Both the position numbers and the translations under genes were made by a program. This document shows, in pieces, positions 10,407-23,046 of a stretch of DNA of 64,000 nt (its first letter is position 1; each line of letters starts with the position of its first letter). A model generated the notes under the pieces. The model was not told where the DNA came from. It made no database searches and was given only the letters and a program-made list of their open reading frames with translations. This DNA comes from Thermothielavioides terrestris NRRL 8126 (taxonomy: Eukaryota > Ascomycota > Sordariomycetes > Sordariales > Chaetomiaceae): NCBI RefSeq assembly GCF_000226115.1, contig NC_016460.1, positions 1,426,001 to 1,490,000 of the forward strand. Reading direction: 5' to 3'.

Positions 10407-13021
10407 TTAAGCCTTCGAGTACTGCTCACGGAAGTACTTGGCAGCGTTGACCATGTGGGTGAGAGCACCCTTGACCTCATCCCACTTGCGGGTCTTGAGA
10501 CCGCAGTCGGGGTTAATCCAGAGCTGCTCAGGGCGGACTGTTTCGCAGTCAGTGCATGTTTCTTGCGCGCACATAACTGGCGCAGTTCCACTTACGATAC
10601 TGGAGCATCTCCTGGATGCGCTGCTTGAACTCCGACTCAGGAGGAACACGGGGGCTGTGGATATCATAGACACCAGGGCCAATGTGGCGCGGGTATGCCT
10701 CGTCAATGAAGACCTTGAGGAGCTTGGCGTCGGACTTCGAGTTCTCAATCGAGAGAACATCGGCATCCAGCGCAGCGATGGCTAAGGCACGAGTCAGCAA
10801 GGGTTGTCTTCCGCGACAAAGAGCATACTTGTCAACTCACCGTGGAAGAAGTCCTGGAACTCCGAGTAGCAGAAGTGCGAGTGGATCTGAGTCGAGTCCT
10901 CGACGCCGGCGGTGGCCAGCTTGAAGCTGTTGACGGCCCACTTGAGATAGGCGTCACGCTCGGGGCCCTTGCGGAGAGGGAGACCCTCCTAGATTGGAGT
11001 GTTAGCTTCTGAACCGTCTGGCGACTTTAGAGACGGCGCGGACTTACACGAAGAGCGGGCTCATCGACCTGTATGACGAAGATGCCGTTCTTCTCCAGGT
11101 CGATGACCTCGTCACGGAGGGCCAGAGCAAGCTGCTGGCACTGAACCGACTGGTGGACATCGTCACGGGGGAAAGACCACCGCAAGCAGGTGACAGGACC
11201 AGTAAGCATGCCCTTCATGGGCTTCTTGGAGACCGAAGCAGCATACTTGGACTCCTTGACGGTCATGGGAGCCGGGCGAGAGATGTCGCCGACAATGATG
11301 GGGGGACGGACGCAGCGGGAGCCGTAGGACTGGACCCAGGCGTGGGTAGTGAACACGTAGCCCTGGAGGCGCTCGCCAAAGTACTGAACCATGTCGTTAC
11401 GCTCAGGCTCACCGTGGACATAGACGTCGAGGCCGAGCTCATCCTGGATCTGGATGGCAAGGTCGATCTCCTTCTTGATGAAGTCATCGTACTCCTGCTC
11501 GGTAATCTCACCCTTGGTGAACTTGTTCCGCTGGACGCGAATCTCGCTGGTCTGGGGGAAGGAGCCGATGGTGGTGGTCGGGAACAGCGGGAGGTTGAGG
11601 TGCTTCCTCTGCTGCGCATAGCGAGTCTCGAAAGCAGACTTGCGGTGGTGCATCGCGTCGGTCACTTGAGCCTGGCGCTCCTTGACCTTGGGATCGTTGG
11701 TGCGGGTCGACTCGGCACGCGCCTTCATGGCGGCAGCGTTGGCATCCAGCTCAGCACGGACGGTCTCGGGAGCCGTCACGGCCTTGGCGAGGATGGCAAC
11801 CTCCTTAACCTTCTCGCAAGCGAAGGAGAACCACTCGTAGACATCGGCCGGGAGCTTCTTCTCGCTGGCGAGAGTGTGGGGAGTGTGGAGGAGGGAGCTA
11901 GAGGTAGCAACAATGACGCGCTCGGGGCCGAGGGCCTTGACGGCAGTCTGGAGCAGGTTGAGGGACTTCTGGAAGTTGTTCTTCCAGATGTTCCTGCCGT
12001 CGACGACACCGGCAGAGAGGATCTGGGAGGGGCCGAGCTGCTTGAGGACGGGCTCAAGCTGCTCGGGATTCCGGACAAGGTCGACGTGGAGGCCCTGGAC
12101 CTGGCTAAATGCCGGGAGGACGTCAAAGTTGTGGACGATGTCGCCGAAGTAGGTGGCAACAACGAGGGATGGAATGGCGCTGCCCTCAGCGGCGAAAGCC
12201 TCGTAGGCGGGCTTGAAGGCGCTCTTGACCTCGGGGCGGAGATCGAACACGAGGACAGGCTCGTCGATTTGCACCGACTCCGCACCAGCGGCCTTGAGGG
12301 CCTTCAGGAGCTGGACGTAGACGGGCACGAGCTTGTCAAGAAGGGTGATGGGGTCGACGGAGGAGCCACGGTCGGCCTTGCCGAGAGCAAGGAAGGAGAC
12401 GGGGCCGAGGAGGACGGGCCGGGTCTGGAAGCCTGCCTCCTTGGCCTCGAGGAACTCCCGCACGGGCTTGGGGTCCTCAGCAAGGGAGAAGGTCTGGTTA
12501 TCCTGGAGGGTGGGCTTGACATAGTGGTAGTTTGAGTCGAACCACTTGACCATCTCGAGGGCCGGGACATCCACGCCGCCCTTTTGGTGGCCACGGCCCA
12601 TGGCAAAGTACTCATCGAGCGGGGACAGCTTCTGCGAGGTGTACCGTTCGGGGACAGCCTGTCCAAGAGCGAAGCACATCGATCAGCCGCAGGAACACGA
12701 AGCAATCGGCGCTTTAGCTGAGTTGCACTCACATTGAAAAGCTGGATGTGGTCAAGGACGTGGTCGTAGAACGAAAAGTCGTTGGAGGGGATAATGTCAA
12801 CACCGGCGTCCTTCTGGATCTTCCAGTGGGCCAGGCGCAGCCGCTTGCCCTCGGCGAGGAGGTCAGCCTGCGAGAGCTTGTCGGCCCAGTAGGCCTCGTT
12901 GGCCTTCTTGAGGTCCCGAAGGGCTCCCATACGGCTGATTGAGATCTCCGTCAGCGAGTCATCCAGGCACTGTCGGGGTCAATTGGACTTACGGGAAGCC
13001 CAGGACGGACGATTGAACCAT
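10407..13021 (-). CDS. MET6: Cobalamin-independent methionine synthase (5-methyltetrahydropteroyltriglutamate-homocysteine methyltransferase)
   Basis: Makes methionine by moving the methyl group of 5-methyl-tetrahydrofolate (polyglutamate) to homocysteine in the cytosol. Six exons on the minus strand: 12993-13021, 12733-12934, 11048-12658, 10841-10988, 10596-10781 and 10407-10537. All five introns are GT-AG, and the joined frame gives 768 residues, normal for the family. Exon 1 encodes only [10 protein letters not shown], the conserved start, and fixes the ATG at 13021. The N-terminal half ([21 protein letters not shown]) and the catalytic C-terminal barrel are both present. Zinc ligands expected from the yeast enzyme are visible: His and Cys of HSHFCYS (about 652 and 654), Glu of SIENS (about 676) and Cys of NPDCGLKTR (about 737). 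No truncation. It is divergent from PAN1 and converges on GPI13. A 460-codon open frame on the opposite strand is an antisense shadow of the biased codon use. Confidence 0.97.
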
Positions 13022-14568
13022 CTTGATGCGGGGGAGGGGTTATCGAGGATCTGATGAGGGGCAGCAGGGCAAACAAGCAAGACCGCTTCCTTGGCCTGCC
13101 TCAAACTCTTAAAACTTGAGAATGGAGTGCAGAGAGGAAGGGGATGGCGGAGATGGGAGAAGAGAAGAGGGAAAGAGAGAGGGAGGGGAGGAGGAAAGAG
13201 CCAGTTGAGGGGTCGGAGGGAGAGAATTTGACCTTGTCAGCACACCGCAGCGAGCAGGGAGCAGGGAGCTTGGTCCGTGGGCTGTGGGCGGTGGGCCGCG
13301 ATCGGTGGGGGGTCCCACCGCAACATCCGCAGGTTTGCATCGTTCGGAGCCCGACCGCCATTGGGAAGGAAGCATGCATGGGACAGTGTGTCTGGACTCT
13401 CAACCCAAAACCTTACACTAGCGTGAGTTCGGGCAGTAAAACGATTTGAGGTTTTCAGTTCACTTCAGGCTCTGCAGGGCTTGGGAAGCTTCGCAGCTCT
13501 CTGAGAGCTGCTTGTTGTTGCTTGTTGCTACGCTAGGTGGTCTGCTCTGCCTCCCCCGTGGGCTTTGAGCTGAATGCACGCTATCGTTGCTGCAAATGGT
13601 GTGACCGGGATCCGAGATCCCCGTGGTTTTCTCCCACCACCGACCGGGTTCATTGAACTGAGGGCAGCTCCGTGGACCGGGCTCGCATCAGATTGCCCTG
13701 CAGGCCGAACCCCTCCACCCGTGCCGCTTGGCCACTTTGGCGTCGTCAGAAAAATCAGCCCGGAATGACACCGAATCTTACTGTGTAGACATTTCAACCC
13801 AAAATCCATCATATGAGATGGCTCGCTGCTCGGTTTCCCTTGGCTTGGAGCTGATTCTCTGGATGAGCCCAAAATTCACTATCCCAGACGCACAGAACTG
13901 AATGAGATCTAATCGGCGTGGGGTTGTTGAGGGTCATAACCGGGGATCAGGTCGATCCCACCGATGTGGGTCTGCACTGTACACACACTCGTTAACCTTA
14001 GGTAATCTGCCTGAGGCCTCAAATGAAGCTTTCTGGAGCCTGAGTTTGAGCCTGAGATTGGGGGAACTGCCCCCTTGCTACCTGCCGGAAAAATTGCAAA
14101 GCCAGCTCCTGAGCGTGAGAGGGCGGGTAATTGCATAACGTTATAACGCTAATTGTCACGATGCTTACAACGGTAATGCAATTTGGTACGGATTACTGAG
14201 CAAATGCATGTAGTTATCTAGAATTCCCAGATCAGGGACCACCCAAACCCGGAGTGCTCCAACCAAGCCCCAATCAAGCGTTGGAGCATCAGCCACCAGC
14301 CATCCTCCAACTGGGCGCCTTCCAGCCTCGCACAGGCGTCGTCATCACCATTGCCGTCTGCCTGTGGACGGGACCATCACTCCTTGAGCTTCGACACCAA
14401 CATATTTAATCATCCGCCTGCTCGGCTACAGGTACTTTCCCTCGGCCTGCGCCGCAATTCCCTCAGCAGACACGCGACCCACCCCGGTCGACTGCTCGCT
14501 TGCCTGTGCCCCTTTTCCGCCGACTCCGACCCCGATCCCCGGGCCAAGCAATCGACATCATCGGTGCC
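13022..14568. promoter_or_regulatory. Divergent promoter region, MET6 (-) and PAN1 (+)
   Basis: About 1.5 kb between two divergently transcribed start codons. Near MET6 the + strand is purine-rich (13141-13230, mainly G/A), meaning a pyrimidine-rich leader on the MET6 transcript strand, as expected near a strong fungal transcription start. I found no clear CACGTG or CYS3-type palindrome that would argue for sulfur control. No gene is supportable within it. Confidence 0.5.
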
Positions 14569-17500
14569 ATGTACTCGAATTCGAACTCCTTCCTCGGCGG
14601 CAACAGCCTCCGCCCCCCCGCTCCGCAGTATGGCGTTCCCTTCGGTGCGGGTGCTGGTCAGCCCCAGCAGCAGCAGCAGCAGCCGCCGTCGCAGCCGGGA
14701 CCGTTCGTCCCGCAGGCGACCGGCTTCGCCCAGCCGCCGCTCCAGCAGCAGTACACCGGCTATCAGGGCGTGCAGCCGCAGTTTACCGGCTTTGGCCAGG
14801 GTCCGCAGCAGAACACGTCCTCCGCCGTGCCGCCCGTGCCCGCCATCCCCCAGCAGTACCAGCAACAGTTTCAGCAGCAGCGTCAGCAGCAGCCGAGTCC
14901 CTTTTCCGCCGCGCCGGCTCAGCCTACGCTTCAAACGCAGGCAGCGCCTCCGCCGCCCATGAAGCCCCAACCCACCGGCTTCACCGAGATGGCTGCTTCC
15001 TTCCAGACTGCGGGCGGCGCAAAGCCGAAGCCGAGCGTGGCCCCAAAGCAGCCCAACAAGATCCCCAATATCCGCCTCTCGTTCATTACCGCACAGGATC
15101 AGGCCAAGTTCGAGACATTGTTCAAGTCGGCTGTGGGCGACAGCCAGACTACCATGTCGGGAGAGAAAGCAAGGGACCTGCTTCTGCGGTCTAGGCTAGA
15201 TGGGGACACGCTGTCTCACATCTGGTGAGTGGCGCTCCCTGCGGGGGATCGAGATGCCCTTGGGAATCAGAGAGCGTATTGCTAACTTCGGCCTTCAGGA
15301 CCCTCGCTGATACAACACGGTCAGGGCAGCTGCACTTCCCCGAGTTCGCTCTCGCCATGTATCTCTGCAACCTGAAACTCACCGGAAAGTCCCTGCCCTC
15401 CACATTGCCCGAGAACATTAAGAACGAGGTCTCCAGTATGGTGGATATCATCAATTTCAGCGTGACCGAGGACGCAGGGCCCAGCTCCGCAACAGCCACC
15501 AACGCCCCTGATTTCGGCGTGCGGCAAAGCACCGCCACCCCTCCCGTGATTCAGCATCCTCAGCCGCAGCCGTCGAACTCGCAGCTTCTCCAGGCCCAGA
15601 TGACTGGCTTTCCTACCCAGCAAACTGGGTTCCTAGGCCAGGGCCTTCAAGCGCAGCCAACCGGCATGCCCCAGGCCACAGGCTACAACGGCCCCCGGCC
15701 GCCAATGCCGCCCATGCCAACGGGATTTGGCTCCACGCTGTCTCCAAATGCCGGGCCGGGCGGCATGGTTGCGCCGCTGAACGCTCAGCCAACCGGGCGC
15801 CCTGGCCAGTGGGGCCTGGTGAATACCCCAGCAACCGGGCTCCCGAACATCGATGCTCTGCAGGCACGCATGATGCCCCAGCCAGGCCGCGAGCAGCAAA
15901 ACTACACCACTGCCGGGCTGCAGGGGAACGCCGTGATTCCTTGGGCGATCACCAAGGACGAGAAGACCAGGTACGACGCCTTGTTCCGCGCGTGGGACGG
16001 CCTGAACAAGGGGTATATCGGCGGCCAACAGGCCATCGAGATCTTCAGCCAAAGTGGCCTGGAGAAGCCCGACCTGGAGCGCATCTGGACCCTTGCGGAC
16101 CATGGCAACAAGGGACGCCTGGATCTCGACGAGTTTGCCGTGGCCATGCACTTGATTTATCGGAAGCTCAACGGCTATCCCATCCCCAACCAGCTGCCTC
16201 CTGAATTGGTGCCCCCTTCCACCAGAAACCTCAACGAATCAATCGGCACCATCAAGAACATGCTGCACCAAGAGTCGGATTTTCGAAAGAACTCTGGCGC
16301 CGCCTTGCTGCCGCAGAAGACGGGCGTCAGCTACCTGAAGAGCCATTCGTTCAAGGGTGTGGGTGGGCCGTTTGGTAATCGCAAGGATGCGACCGTCTTC
16401 AAAAACAACGACGACGAGGTGGGTTACCGGTCGAGCGCACGGCGTAGGGTCGGCGGTGCGTCGCCTCGCCCCGAGTCTCCCGCATCTGTCGGCTCCAACG
16501 AGGACTTGACCCTCGAGCAACTGCGCAAAAAGATCAAGGAGAGGCAGGTTCTTCTTGATGCTATGGATTTCGCCGATGAGAAGAATGCCGAGGAAGACGA
16601 AATCCTCGATCGCCGTGATCGCCGCGAAGCTGAGGAGCTTTACCGCCGCATCAGGAGGATCCAAGAAGATATCGACAATCACCCGGATTCTTCCCTGATC
16701 AGCGGAGACTCGGAAGCAGAAAGGCGGGCTCTCAAGCGGCAGCTGCAGAACCTGACGGACAAGATCCCCGAGCTAGCATCGCAGATCAGAAAGACCGAGA
16801 AGGCGATTGCGGAAGCGAGACTCGAGCTGTTCCGCCTGAAGGACGCCAAAGCTCACCCAGGCAGCGCTGCCGCCATCATCGGGACAGGCCCGGGCGGCAC
16901 CATCACCGAGTCCGACAGGCTCAAGGCACGGGCCAAGGCAATGATGCAGCAGCGGACTGCTGCCCTCACCGGCAAGAAGGTCGACGCGGGGAGCAGTGAT
17001 CTGGACGCGGAGAAACGGCTTGAGGAAGAAAACATCAAGGTGAAGACTGAGAAGGAGAACAATGAGCGGATGGTCCGGGACGTCGAGGACAGTGTTCGTG
17101 AGTTTGCTAAGGGCATCGAAGACAATCTCAAGGAAGGCGGCCAGGATTCCACGACGGAGCACGAGAGGCGACGATGGGAGGACGGCCTAGGCGTGGAGGA
17201 CGAGGTCAGGGATTTCATCTTCGACCTTCAGAGGAGCAGTCGTGCCGCCCGCATCAGAGCGCAGGATCGGCAGGGAGGGCGGCCGGCTGCGCAGGAGCCT
17301 GTTCGGGCCGAGGTATCTCCTTCCACTCGCGTCGAGAGCCCCTCTACGACCTCTCGTACGCCCACCCCGGCTTCTGCCCCCGCCACGGGCGGCTCTTACG
17401 CGTCGTACAAGACGCCCGAAGAGAGGGCCGCTTTCATCAAGCAGCAGGCTGAACAGCGCATGGCTGAGCGTCTCGCTGCCCTGGGCATCAAGGCTCCGAT

Positions 17501-19066
17501 GAAGCCGGGCGAGACCGCAGCCCAACGGATTGAGCGTGAGCGCGCCGAGCGCGCCGCCAAGCTGCGTCAGGCGGAAGAAGAGGACGCTAGGCGGGAAGCT
17601 GAGAGGCAGGCAAGGCTCGCTGAAGAGCAAGGGATCCCGCCGCCCGCGCCGCAAGCTCCCAAGACCGATGCTAAGAAGCCTCCTCCGCCTCCCAGCCGGA
17701 AGACGGGCAAAGCGGAGGACAGGCGTCCTGAGGAGGACCTCTCTGCAAAGAAGGCGGAAGAAGACCGTCTTGAACGGGAGCGCGAAGAGCAGGAGCGCGC
17801 CGCTCGGGAACTTGAGTAAGTCGAAGAGAGAGCACTTGTCGCTCTATGAATACCCGCTAACATGGTTGACCTAGGGAGCGCGCGAGGGCTCAAGAGGAAG
17901 AGCTTGCCCGTGAACGAGAGGAAGCCGAGGCTCGCCTGAAAGCTCTCGAGGAGCAAGTTCGCCAGGGCAAGCTGAAGAAGGAGGAGGAGAAGCGGAAGAA
18001 GAAGGCGGCACTCGCCGAAGCAAAGGAAAAGGAGGCGCAGCTGGCGCAGCGACGAGCCGAGATCGAAGCGGCTCGTCGGCGTGAGGAGGAGCTACGCCGG
18101 CAGCTTGAGGCCATGGAAGACGAAAGCTCGTCGTCGGACGATGAGGGCCCGGAACAAATCACCCCTCAAGCGTCGACTCCGACGCTAGGCGACAGCCAGA
18201 TCGTCCACCAGGAGCCTGAGCGAAAACCGACACCACCGCAACCGACACCACCGCAACCGACACCACCGCCAGCGACTGTAGCCTCGGTGCCGCAGATAGT
18301 GACATCAAGCCCTCCCACCGAGACGGAGAGTCGCAATCCCTTCTTCAGGATGATGTCGCAGTCCTCTGACGCATCTTCCGCCGCGGCGCCTCCGCCGGCA
18401 CCGGCACCAGCACCCTCAGTGGCGCGGCCGCCGCCTCCCCAGCCCGACGTCTCGACGAACCCCTTCCACCGCATGACACAGGCGGCCCCCCCGACTGCTC
18501 CATCGATTTCCGTCCAGCAGCGGCGCCTTGACGACGATGGCTGGGGCTCGGACAAGGAAGACGAGGAGGAAGACTCGGACGACGACAGGCCGGGCGGTGC
18601 GAGTGCGGCCCAGCTGGCCTCGATCCTCTTCGGCACCATGGGGCCGCCGCGCCCGCTGTCCGCCACTGGCGACAAGGCCACCGCGTCCCCCCCGCCCGTA
18701 AGCTCGCCAGTCGCACCGCCGCCTCCTTCCGAGTCGGCCCCGCCCGCCGCGGCGTCACCGCCAGCGCCGCCTCCCCCTCCCCCAATGCCCGGCGCTGCCG
18801 GCCCAGCCGCTCCGCCTCCTCCGCCTCCTCCGCCGCCGATGCCTTCCGCCGGAGCTCCGTCTGCTCCTCCACCGCCCCCACCGATTCCCGGCATGGCGCC
18901 GCCCCCTCCGCCGCCGCCGCCGGCAGCGGGCGATCTGCCCGCGCCGCCCCCGGCCGGCGGTCGCCCGGCAGGGTTCCTGAGCGAGATCCAGGCGGGCAAG
19001 ACCCTCCGGAAGACGGTGACGCGAGACAGGAGCGGGGCGGCTGTGGCCGGCACCGTGCTAAATTGA
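14569..19066 (+). CDS. PAN1: PAN1-like actin cytoskeleton/endocytosis scaffold
   Basis: Three exons (14569-15224, 15299-17815, 17875-19066) joined by GT-AG introns of 74 and 59 nt give 1454 residues. PAN1 is an Eps15-like scaffold of the cortical actin patch that activates the Arp2/3 complex during endocytosis. Seen in order: a Gln/Pro-rich N-terminus with repeated Pro-x-Thr-Gly-Phe units; EH domain 1 (about 167-265, interrupted by intron 1 at HIW/TLAD); more PTGF/PTG repeats; EH domain 2 (about 431-540, [18 protein letters not shown] with the EF-hand-like loop); charged coiled coils (about 620-830 and 940-1136); acidic patches ([18 protein letters not shown]); a long polyproline tract (about 1330-1420); and a C-terminal WH2-like element ([14 protein letters not shown]) for actin binding. 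The ATG at 14569 gives MYSNSNSF, the usual start. Intron 2 falls inside a coiled coil, and reading through it hits a stop at once. Confidence 0.95.
18226..18270 (+). repeat. 15-bp tandem repeat, 3 copies, coding
   Basis: Three adjacent copies of ACCGACACCACCGCA (the last with one change) encode a run of Pro-Thr-Pro-Pro-Gln units in the proline-rich part of PAN1. The unit is a multiple of three, so copy number changes would keep the frame. Confidence 0.9.
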
Positions 19067-22000
19067 TATCACTTTACTGGTTCATGCGCCGTCGTGGCAA
19101 GTGGAAAGTGTGCAGTCCTCCTGCCGGGCACCCATCCGACTGGCAGGCGGCTGGCGGTTTCGGAGAAACCTGGCGGGGAGAGACACCAAGTTGGGTGTGT
19201 GGGGGTGTTAATAGGGGTTTCGCTGGGGTTGGGTCGGCTTGTGCGAAGCACTCGGCTGCGGCTGGGCTGGTGAGGTCGCAAGGTATGGAGGGTACCGTCG
19301 CCTACTCGTTCAGGTACCTTACCTGCGGGAGCGGGCTATGTACCGAACCTTACGGTGCGCTTCCTACCTGAATTGCGGCCACTTTTTCTTTTCTTCTCTT
19401 TGACTTCAACACGCTACTCAAGTACCTACCTAGATTCATCCTGCGAAAGCTGCGGCAGTTTAGTATAGCGAAGTTCACTTTCTACCGGCTGATTAGTGTA
19501 TCCCAGCGTGCGGATGTACCGTGGAGCACGTTGTCATGACATGCGAGACGAGGCAGGTTAAGGCGGTGAGGTAGGTCAGTTTTTCCTATAGATCGTCGTT
19601 GCTAGGGTCTTGGGGGCCCATGTTCCTGGAGTGTGTAGGTATGTCTTCCGTTCGTCCCGTATGGCCGTATCCGTCCATGTGGCGTACGCCAGGCGCGCCG
19701 CTCCCGTCGATCTTGCAGTCTGCCTGTCGGCCAGTCTACGCAAGGGATGACTTCTCTAGGCCGTACTGTATGTATGGATGCACGGGTACCGTCAGGCTGT
19801 GATGATGGACGACGTGAGGGCATGCAGACATCCCTGACCTAGGCGTAGAGAGGGGCCTCCCTAATTGGGAGGACGGCCAAACCAAGCAACTCGTATCCCA
19901 ACTCAAGTCACTCACCCATCTGTCCACTCTCATTCATTCATTCATTCATCCCTCGCCTCGGCAAGGCCATCCATGTCTCCCGTTCCCGCCGCCCTTCGGT
20001 CCCGAAGCTTGGCGCGCTGTGCGTTGCTGTGGCGGTGTCTGAAGCGGGACATGGCGGCGGGAGAGACAGAATGCGGTGCGACTACGTAGTATACGCAGTA
20101 TGTAGGGATATCACGCGCAGGGTTCCCTACCTTCTGCAAGTGGTTGCCATTGTTTGACCACGAGTTGGGAGTCGACTGAGGCTCAACTTGTGGATCCTGC
20201 ACCTCCTGCGTCCTGTGATAATGCACTAAATGCGTTGCCCAGCCGGCTGCGGACACAGTACATATCGTGCTATGGAAGTGGGCGAGGGATGAGATGCAGC
20301 CGGAGCTGGGATTCCGATCACACTTCACGAGGGCTGTGCAGCAGATCCCGATGCACGTGCAGGGCCGCCGAAACACGCTTAAGCAGGCCACTTAGGGCCG
20401 GTCGGCCCTCCATCTGGAGTGCATACGCAAGTGTCAAGTAGAATCTTGGGCCTGTTCTGTGACCCGCGAGCTCATTCTCCGCCTCGGCTAGGCAGATCGA
20501 GCACTCCAGAAAGGCCTCCAAGACCTTGGGGATAGCAATGCCCCGACTGAGCGTTTCGGGCGGGGTTTCATCGAAGGATTGGGATGCCGAGCACATCCCT
20601 TGGTAGTGTAGTTACTCCGGGCGCCATGGCCGCGTCGAGTCAGTCCGTTGACTCCAAGAGGTGAGGAGGTGCGGATGTACCTTAGGTATGGACCGTAAGT
20701 GCGAATTCCTTATAGGCAGGGATGACGCCCTCTTCCCACCCCACCTTCTCTTCCCAGAGCACTTCGGCGCGGGCGCGTCGGGGCGCGTCGAGGAATTTGG
20801 CCCTCAAAGGGTCTGAAAGCGAAAAAAAATTCTTTCAGGATTCCCTACCGGTCAGGGAAGCGTGTCCTGCGTACTGGGTTATTCTTGGGCCGACTGAAGA
20901 GCCAAGGATGAAGGGACAAAGGCCCCCAGGCCAGTCTCCCTCGGGAGTCCTGGCACGGCCACGGCCGGGATCGTTCGGAAGACGGATCCTTCGCGGGCTA
21001 TGCCACACAGCACTCTACACTATATGCGTGTAGAGTCCATAGTAAACTGCCTGGTGCGCACTACTGAGAGGTAATCTACCTCACACGTTGGTATGTAGGT
21101 CCTTTGGTTAACAACGGTCTGGCATGCATCGAAGAGGAATACGGTGAGCAGTGGGCTCCCAAGTGTGTCACTGCGTGGATCCCAATGACACAGCAGCGAG
21201 GGTTGGAAGTGGGCCGCCATCCAGAGCCAATGATGTCACCCGCCGATCTGCTTCTCAAACAGACGCCGCCCGTGAATCGTGAAAACGCCAGCCCGCCCAT
21301 TCTGTCGAACTCCATACACGACTGTAGTGCACGCGAGCTTCCGGAGGCCGAACTGAACGAGCTCGGCGAAGCTTCATGGCTGAACAACGGCTGGACATTG
21401 GGGTCTCCCTTCTGGGCAGCAGGAACTGATGGGGCTTGGACCCCGTGCCGCAAGAACGCAGGCTTGCGAGGGCTCGAGGAAGCGGGGTCGTGACGCACGG
21501 CTTCGGTTCAAAGCCTGAGGCGACGGGCCTCGAACATGCCGAGAGTTGGTGAAGGCCCCGCGACTTGAGGAAGCCCACTCATAGCCTTTGCAGAGCTTTT
21601 GATTGGTCGATTCGTCCACCAACGCGTGACAAGACGCGACATCACGCGCGCTCAGTGGACCCTGCTGGTAAACAAATGCATGCCGCTGCTGCATCCCGTT
21701 GGACGGCTGAGCCGTGCGTCGGCGTCACCTCGATTGCTTCGCAGCCAACCAAACGCGGGCTGTCCAATCTCCGCCGAACGTGTCCGACCTTCCGTCGACC
21801 TGCCCGCTTTTTCTCGCCGACCTTTCCTTGGACCTGCCATCCCCGTTCTGCCTCATCGCCCGAGCAGAGTCGAGGACTTAGCAGTCTTGCTGCAGTCTTG
21901 CTGACCAGCTCAATGCTGTCTGTCTGCGGCCGCTCTGGTGCGACGAAACTTGGCCCTTCCAACTGCGACCGTCGGTGCAGAGGTCACCGCCCTCACCCAC

Positions 22001-23046
22001 CCAGCCTCCCTTGGCTTTCATATCGCCATTCCGGTGACTCCTTAGCTACATAGTGTAGACCCTCGCCTGCCCCTGTGAACCCTGGCTGCGCGCGTGGTCG
22101 CTTGATTTGGGCTGCATCTCTCTGTACTCCGTAGTTCGTTCTCGACGCCGCGGCGGGATACCTTGAGCTTTGACGGTTTTGCCGACCGCCCACTGGATGC
22201 AATGCTCGAGGAGTCTCCAGTGTAGTGTATTCCGCACAGTCCGGAATTTCCATGAATGCTCTCTGCCTTCACTGACGAACCCCTGCACCCGATGCTCATC
22301 GATCCCTGTCCGCGGTCAGCCAGCGCTCTGTGCCCTTCGCTCCCTGCCTGGTTCCAGACCCCACCGGATAACTACCGAGTTAGTACGTTCTTGGAACAGC
22401 GTGTGAGCTGGCAGCCCCGTTCATCTTTTGCTTGCCGCACACCCGCAATCTTCACCCAACCAACCCTCTTCGCTCTCGCTGCCCCCGGCCCTGCTGCCTC
22501 CCACGTCAGCTTGACCTCCTCCCGCCAATTTTTCCCTTCTTTTTCCAACTTTTTGCGGCAGGCATTCAGCATCGCTCCGGAGAACCGACGGTACCAATTC
22601 GAGCATTTCGCTACATCGCACGACAGTATTCTCATCGACCTCCGATCGCCGCCGCTTTTGCATCGTTCCGACCTGAATTGCGCGTAGCACGACTTACACT
22701 GCAACCTCCCTTGCCTCACCACTTCCCCCACAGCTCGGTAATTTCGCCTGCACCCTGGTGGAGGCAAGAGTCAGCCTTAACCGTCCCCAGCCCTCTCTGC
22801 CCTGCCAACCCACCTGCTTCCGGCCATCCCCATCGCATCGATTAGCAAGATTCGCTTTTTCGCCGCGCCGCTTCGCCGCAATCCGTACATAGTATGTGCA
22901 TGCTGTCGCACGGGTCGGCAGTCGCACTCTCCTGATCGCGTCTTTCCGTTGACTAACGGGTTGCCCGCAAAGACGACTCCCGTCGCTTTGCTTCCGTGTC
23001 ACCCCGCGCACGTCGCGTCGCGCGATTCCGTTGATTTCAGTCGCCA
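19067..23046. other. Gene-poor 4-kb region between PAN1 and the forkhead gene
   Basis: Only short frames are present, none above about 160 codons and none with a recognisable domain. It contains a (CATT) tract (19931-19949), several AGGTACC/ACCTACCT-type words and a short palindrome at 19856-19872 (CCTCCC, 5-base spacer, GGGAGG). The last kilobase (about 22000-23046) is C/T-rich and reads like a long promoter and 5' leader of the forkhead gene, which is common for fungal regulators. Confidence 0.5.
19931..19949 (+). repeat. (CATT)n microsatellite
   Basis: Nearly five tandem copies of CATT in non-coding DNA. Confidence 0.85.

Noticed and set aside
11153..12535. 460-codon open frame on the + strand opposite MET6
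   Set aside because: It lies entirely antisense to the main MET6 exon and has the Gly/Asp/Glu/Leu-rich composition produced by strong codon bias on the other strand; no domain is visible.
19856..19872. Palindrome CCTCCC-N5-GGGAGG
   Set aside because: Six-base arms in GC-rich DNA are expected by chance and it is not next to a gene end.
21490..21530. GGTTCAAAGC, a match to the tRNA B-box pattern
   Set aside because: The T stem does not pair beyond two bases, and no D arm or anticodon arm is present upstream.
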